Below the pieces are notes generated by a model, which made no database searches, had not been told where the DNA came from, and was given only the letters and a program-made list of their open reading frames with translations. From Pseudomonadota bacterium (GTDB lineage Bacteria > Bdellovibrionota > Oligoflexia > Oligoflexales > Oligoflexaceae), in assembly GCA_029556045.1 (NCBI GenBank), contig JAKQGS010000134.1:1-8950 (forward strand): a stretch of 8,950 nucleotides of DNA, in the 5' to 3' direction. Shown one piece after another: positions 6,689 through 8,950 of the stretch. The translations under genes and the position numbers were made by a program. The first letter of the stretch is position 1. Each line of letters begins with the position of its first letter.

Positions 6689-6689
6689 C
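6672..6689 (-). repeat. Interspersed repeat core, copy C (partial)
   Basis: GGTATCCTGCCGCAGGCC matches the core of copy B at 16 of 18 positions allowing a one-base gap (GATATCC versus G-TATCC). The rest of the 45-bp unit is only weakly recognisable. It directly abuts the PQQ-dehydrogenase relic. Confidence 0.5.
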
Positions 6690-6739
6690 CGATAGACAGC
6701 ACCCGCTTGGTCGTCGCTGAGCAGCAGCAAACCGCCCGA
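6690..6739 (-). pseudogene. Relic of the C-terminus of a PQQ-dependent sugar dehydrogenase gene
   Basis: On the minus strand this stretch reads SGGLLLLSDDQAGAVYR, matching 14 of 17 residues of PDGSLLLSDDQAGAVYR near the end of the intact gene at 8728-8950. DNA identity over 51 bases is 39, with many differences at third codon positions. So the relic descends from a paralogue that was once under selection, not from a recent copy of the neighbour. Similarity ends sharply at 6689, where repeat copy C begins, and at about 6740, where the AT-rich ATPase promoter region begins. Confidence 0.7.
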
Positions 6740-6858
6740 CATATTATCATTTATTATAGGTGGTTACACCACATCATAGTGTAATTTAGGACGTATCCTA
6801 TTTTACTCGCGAGTAATTTATGATACACTGAAAACTACTAGCATTTGAAAGGAAGCAA
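6740..6858 (+). promoter_or_regulatory. Promoter and operator-like palindromes of the AAA ATPase gene
   Basis: A very AT-rich stretch. TATGAT at 6819-6824 is a good -10 candidate; the -35 is poor, as expected for an activated or regulated promoter. A perfect 14-bp palindrome TTACTCGCGAGTAA (6803-6816) sits just upstream of the -10, and TTACAC-n9-GTGTAA (6764-6784) lies about 20 bases further up. GTAATTTA occurs twice (6781-6788, 6813-6820), and a TACACT at 6824-6829 adds another half-site. This looks like a repressor- or activator-controlled promoter. Confidence 0.5.
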
Positions 6859-7992
6859 TTGATTAAAAAGAGATATTTATCCGAACTCATCACTCAAGAC
6901 CTTGCCCGGAAAATGGTTTTTGTGGGCGGACCTCGCCAGGTTGGAAAAACCAGCCTGGCGGTTTCCTTGACTCCCGAAGCTTCATCCCTAAACCGGGGTT
7001 ATCTGAATTGGGATGATGTTGAACATCGGCAGATGATCCTCAAGCATCAGCTTCCGATGGATCAAGAACTTCTGATATTTGACGAGGTTCATAAATATCA
7101 CCAATGGCGACAGCTTATCAAAGGTCTCTATGATCGTTTTCACAGCACCCATCGCATCATGGTAACTGGATCCGCGCGCCTCGACTATTACAGGAAAGGG
7201 GGGGACTCTTTGCAAGGGCGTTACCATTACTGGCGCTTGCACCCCTTTTCTGTGAATGAACTTGATACTCCCGATGCAACAGCTTTGTTGCTTAAGTTCG
7301 GTGGTTTTCCCGAGCCTCTTTTCTCGCAAAACGAAACACAATGGCGACGCTGGCAATTAGAGCGGCAATCCCGGTTGGTGCATGGAGATTTGAGGGATTT
7401 GGAGAGAATTCGCGAACTCTCCATGATGGATCTGTTGCTGCAAACACTGCCTGAGCGGGTGGGTTCTCCCTTAAGTATACGCTCCCTGCAGGAAGATATT
7501 GGGGTTGCTCATGATACCGTAGAGCGGTGGATCACCATTCTTGAAAACATTTATGCCTGCTATCGCATTTCACCGTTTGGCCCCCCCAAGATCCGAGCGG
7601 TTAAAAAAGAACAGAAACTATACATGTGGGACTGGAGTCAAATTCACCATAGTGAGGGAGTGCGTTTTGAGAACATGGTGGCAGGGCAGCTGTTAAAATT
7701 TTGCCATTTTAAGGAGGATCGTGAGGGCTTACGCATGGAACTTCGGTTTCTGCGTGATATCGACCGCCGTGAAGTTGATTTTGTGGTTTTGCAGGATAAA
7801 GAGCCCTTATTCGCGGTTGAATGTAAGACGGGGGAGCGAGGAATTAGTCGCCATATCCCCTACTTTGCACAGCGTTCTACGATTCCCATGTTTTACCAGG
7901 TGCATCTGGGACAAAAGGACTACGGCCAACCAGAACATCGGGCGAGGGTTTTACCGTTTCAAAAATTTTGCCAAGTGACTCAAATGCCCTGA
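6859..7992 (+). CDS. AAA ATPase of the DUF4143 family
   Basis: 377 residues, the usual size of this family. An N-terminal P-loop domain has Walker A GPRQVGKT (24-31), Walker B LLIFDEVHK (71-79, with D75 and E76) and the sensor segment VTGSARLDYYRKGGDSLQGRYHYWRLHPFS (102-131). A winged-helix middle region follows (SIRSLQEDIGVAHDTVERWITILE). The C-terminal DUF4143 part carries REVDFVV (D307) and AVECKTGE (E321, K323), a PD-(D/E)xK nuclease-like core that may be active. These ATPases are common orphans in mobile or variable regions; their function is unknown. The start is TTG at 6859: AAAGGAAG lies immediately upstream with suitable spacing, and no ATG gives the conserved KRYL start. It ends 17 bases before the convergent methyltransferase gene and is monocistronic. 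Confidence 0.88.
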   Translation: MIKKRYLSELITQDLARKMVFVGGPRQVGKTSLAVSLTPEASSLNRGYLNWDDVEHRQMILKHQLPMDQELLIFDEVHKYHQWRQLIKGLYDRFHSTHRIMVTGSARLDYYRKGGDSLQGRYHYWRLHPFSVNELDTPDATALLLKFGGFPEPLFSQNETQWRRWQLERQSRLVHGDLRDLERIRELSMMDLLLQTLPERVGSPLSIRSLQEDIGVAHDTVERWITILENIYACYRISPFGPPKIRAVKKEQKLYMWDWSQIHHSEGVRFENMVAGQLLKFCHFKEDREGLRMELRFLRDIDRREVDFVVLQDKEPLFAVECKTGERGISRHIPYFAQRSTIPMFYQVHLGQKDYGQPEHRARVLPFQKFCQVTQMP

Positions 7993-8009
7993 ATTTGTTT
8001 ACCATGGCC

Positions 8010-8633
8010 TCACTCACGTTTTTTGGCAACGATGCACATCATACCCCAAAAAATGTTGATCTTAAATTTTTCTGTTTTTTCCACCGCGAATCCTGCTCGG
8101 GTCAGAAGTCGCACCAGCTCGTGGCTGCTGAAAATGGTGAAGTTGGCTTTGCCCCCGATGCGGCTCCATGTCTGGTAAAGACGACAGGTGGCGAAATCCC
8201 GGCTCCAGTCGGTCATGACCAGTGTACCGTTTGGCTTGAGGACGCGGTGAATTTCTGACAAACCGCGTTCAGGATTCTGCCAATAGTGAAAGGAGCTGAC
8301 GGTTGTCACACAGTCAAAGATCGCATCGGCGAAGGGCAATTGTTCGCTGCTGCCATGGGAAAGGTTGACTTCTTGGCCTAAGCGTAGGCGAGCTTGTTCC
8401 AGCATTCCCGCGCTAATATCCACACCGTAAAGATGAAGAGGGACATTGCCGGCCTGCAGTTCAGCCAAAAGCATGCCGGTGCCGCAGCCTATATCGAGAA
8501 CCATCGCACCATCTTTTAAGGGAATCCGGGTAACCGTATGACGGGTTGATTTCTCGACATAGGTTTGCCAACGGCGATCATAGTGGTTTGCCAGACGGTT
8601 GTATTCGCTGATGACACGGTTGGAGCGTGACAT
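8010..8633 (-). CDS. Class I SAM-dependent methyltransferase (Methyltransf_11/UbiE-like)
   Basis: 207 residues from ATG 8633, which has GGAG seven bases upstream; an upstream in-frame start at 8675 adds 14 residues without a ribosome site. Motif I VLDIGCGTG (45-53) binds S-adenosylmethionine, GVDIS with D72 is the acidic end of strand beta-2, EQLPFADAIFDCVTTVSSFHYW covers motifs II/III, and HRVLKPNGTLVMTDW is the post-II motif. It is a cytoplasmic methyltransferase of the small-molecule type. UbiE is the closest named fold relative, but the substrate cannot be read from sequence. It lies 94 bases downstream (minus strand) of the PQQ-dehydrogenase stop; co-transcription with it is possible but not shown. 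Confidence 0.88.
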   Translation of the reverse strand: MSRSNRVISEYNRLANHYDRRWQTYVEKSTRHTVTRIPLKDGAMVLDIGCGTGMLLAELQAGNVPLHLYGVDISAGMLEQARLRLGQEVNLSHGSSEQLPFADAIFDCVTTVSSFHYWQNPERGLSEIHRVLKPNGTLVMTDWSRDFATCRLYQTWSRIGGKANFTIFSSHELVRLLTRAGFAVEKTEKFKINIFWGMMCIVAKKRE

Positions 8634-8727
8634 CGGTAGACTCCGGGCTAAAGCTTTTGGGACCGATGAGACCATCCTGCTGCGGATTGATTTCAGCGAG
8701 TTTACTCAAAAGTTTAACCCATTCGAC

Positions 8728-8950
8728 TCATGGACCGCGATAGGAAATGCGATACACGGCACCCGCCTGATCGTCGCTGAGCAACAGGGACCCATCCGGA
8801 TGGTTTTTCACGTCCACCGGTCGCCCCCACGCCCGCTGGGTGCTGTCGTTCAGCCATCCCGATACAAAGGGGCGATAGGATAGGGTGCCATTATTGAATT
8901 GTACCAAGGTGAGCCGGTAGCCGCTCTTGGCGCGGCGGTTCCAGGAACCA
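8728..8950 (-). CDS. PQQ-dependent sugar (sorbosone-type) dehydrogenase, C-terminal part
   Basis: The last 74 residues of a gene that continues beyond the window end; stop TGA at 8728-8730. The end of the family's six-bladed propeller is clear: GSWNRRAKSGYRLTLV, WGRPVDV and the closing PDGSLLLSDDQAGAVYRISY block. These soluble glucose/sorbosone dehydrogenases oxidise sugars in the periplasm using PQQ and calcium; the catalytic residues lie outside this part. A paralogue relic lies 2 kb away at 6690-6739. The methyltransferase gene follows on the same strand. Confidence 0.85.
   Translation of the reverse strand, partial: GSWNRRAKSGYRLTLVQFNNGTLSYRPFVSGWLNDSTQRAWGRPVDVKNHPDGSLLLSDDQAGAVYRISYRGP

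Noticed and set aside
8671..8685. Possible fourth repeat copy (ATCCTGCTGCGG) between the methyltransferase and PQQ-dehydrogenase genes
   Set aside because: Only about ten scattered bases match the core and neither the flanks nor the palindrome are present; likely chance.
1..8950. CRISPR array, tRNA, rRNA or a full insertion sequence
   Set aside because: No regularly spaced repeats, no tRNA-like cloverleaf and no transposase reading frame were seen; the three 45-bp repeats are unevenly spaced (about 0.7 and 2.3 kb).

Overview
The window (about 9 kb, roughly mid-50s % GC by eye) looks like an accessory-rich stretch of a Gram-negative bacterial chromosome. The lineage carries a class I (archaeal/spirochaete-type) lysyl-tRNA synthetase and several exported lipoproteins. 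The sequence does not fix the phylum. A class I LysRS together with a lipoprotein LEA14 protein, an M11-type metalloprotease and a sorbosone-type PQQ dehydrogenase would fit a delta-proteobacteria-like or related lineage, but that is inference.

Layout. Positions 1-1160 (+) hold the 3' end of a class I lysS gene, overlapped by a LEA14/WHy-domain lipoprotein gene. Positions 1190-2336 (-) hold a compact three-gene operon: a DUF2089-type HTH protein, a one-helix membrane protein and a SHOCT-like protein. Positions 2504-3027 (-) hold an unrecognised lipoprotein gene that appears broken by a one-base frameshift. A GFA/CENP-V-type zinc protein follows at 3249-3632 (-). At 3911-4261 (+) is an MNT-type minimal nucleotidyltransferase (antitoxin half of an MNT/HEPN pair); the expected HEPN toxin gene after it stops after 23 codons. 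At 4438-6435 (-) lies a large M11/gametolysin-like metalloprotease lipoprotein with Ig-like C-terminal domains. At 6859-7992 (+) is a DUF4143-type AAA ATPase whose promoter region is dense in palindromes. At 8010-8633 (-) is a class I SAM methyltransferase, and from 8728 to beyond the window end (-) the C-terminus of a PQQ-dependent sugar (sorbosone-type) dehydrogenase.

The most unusual signal is non-coding. A repeat of about 45 bp (core GGATATCCTGCCACAGGCC, degenerate) occurs three times in the same orientation: before the GFA gene, after the metalloprotease gene, and upstream of the metalloprotease gene. Two of the three copies lie at or near gene wreckage: one abuts a 50-bp relic of a second PQQ-dehydrogenase gene, the other lies 35 bp past the truncated HEPN reading frame. 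This suggests the repeats mark recombination or insertion junctions, so that 3.6-6.7 kb is a patchwork of exchanged gene cassettes. No complete new defence or biosynthetic system is evident. The DUF2089 operon and the repeat family are the best leads.
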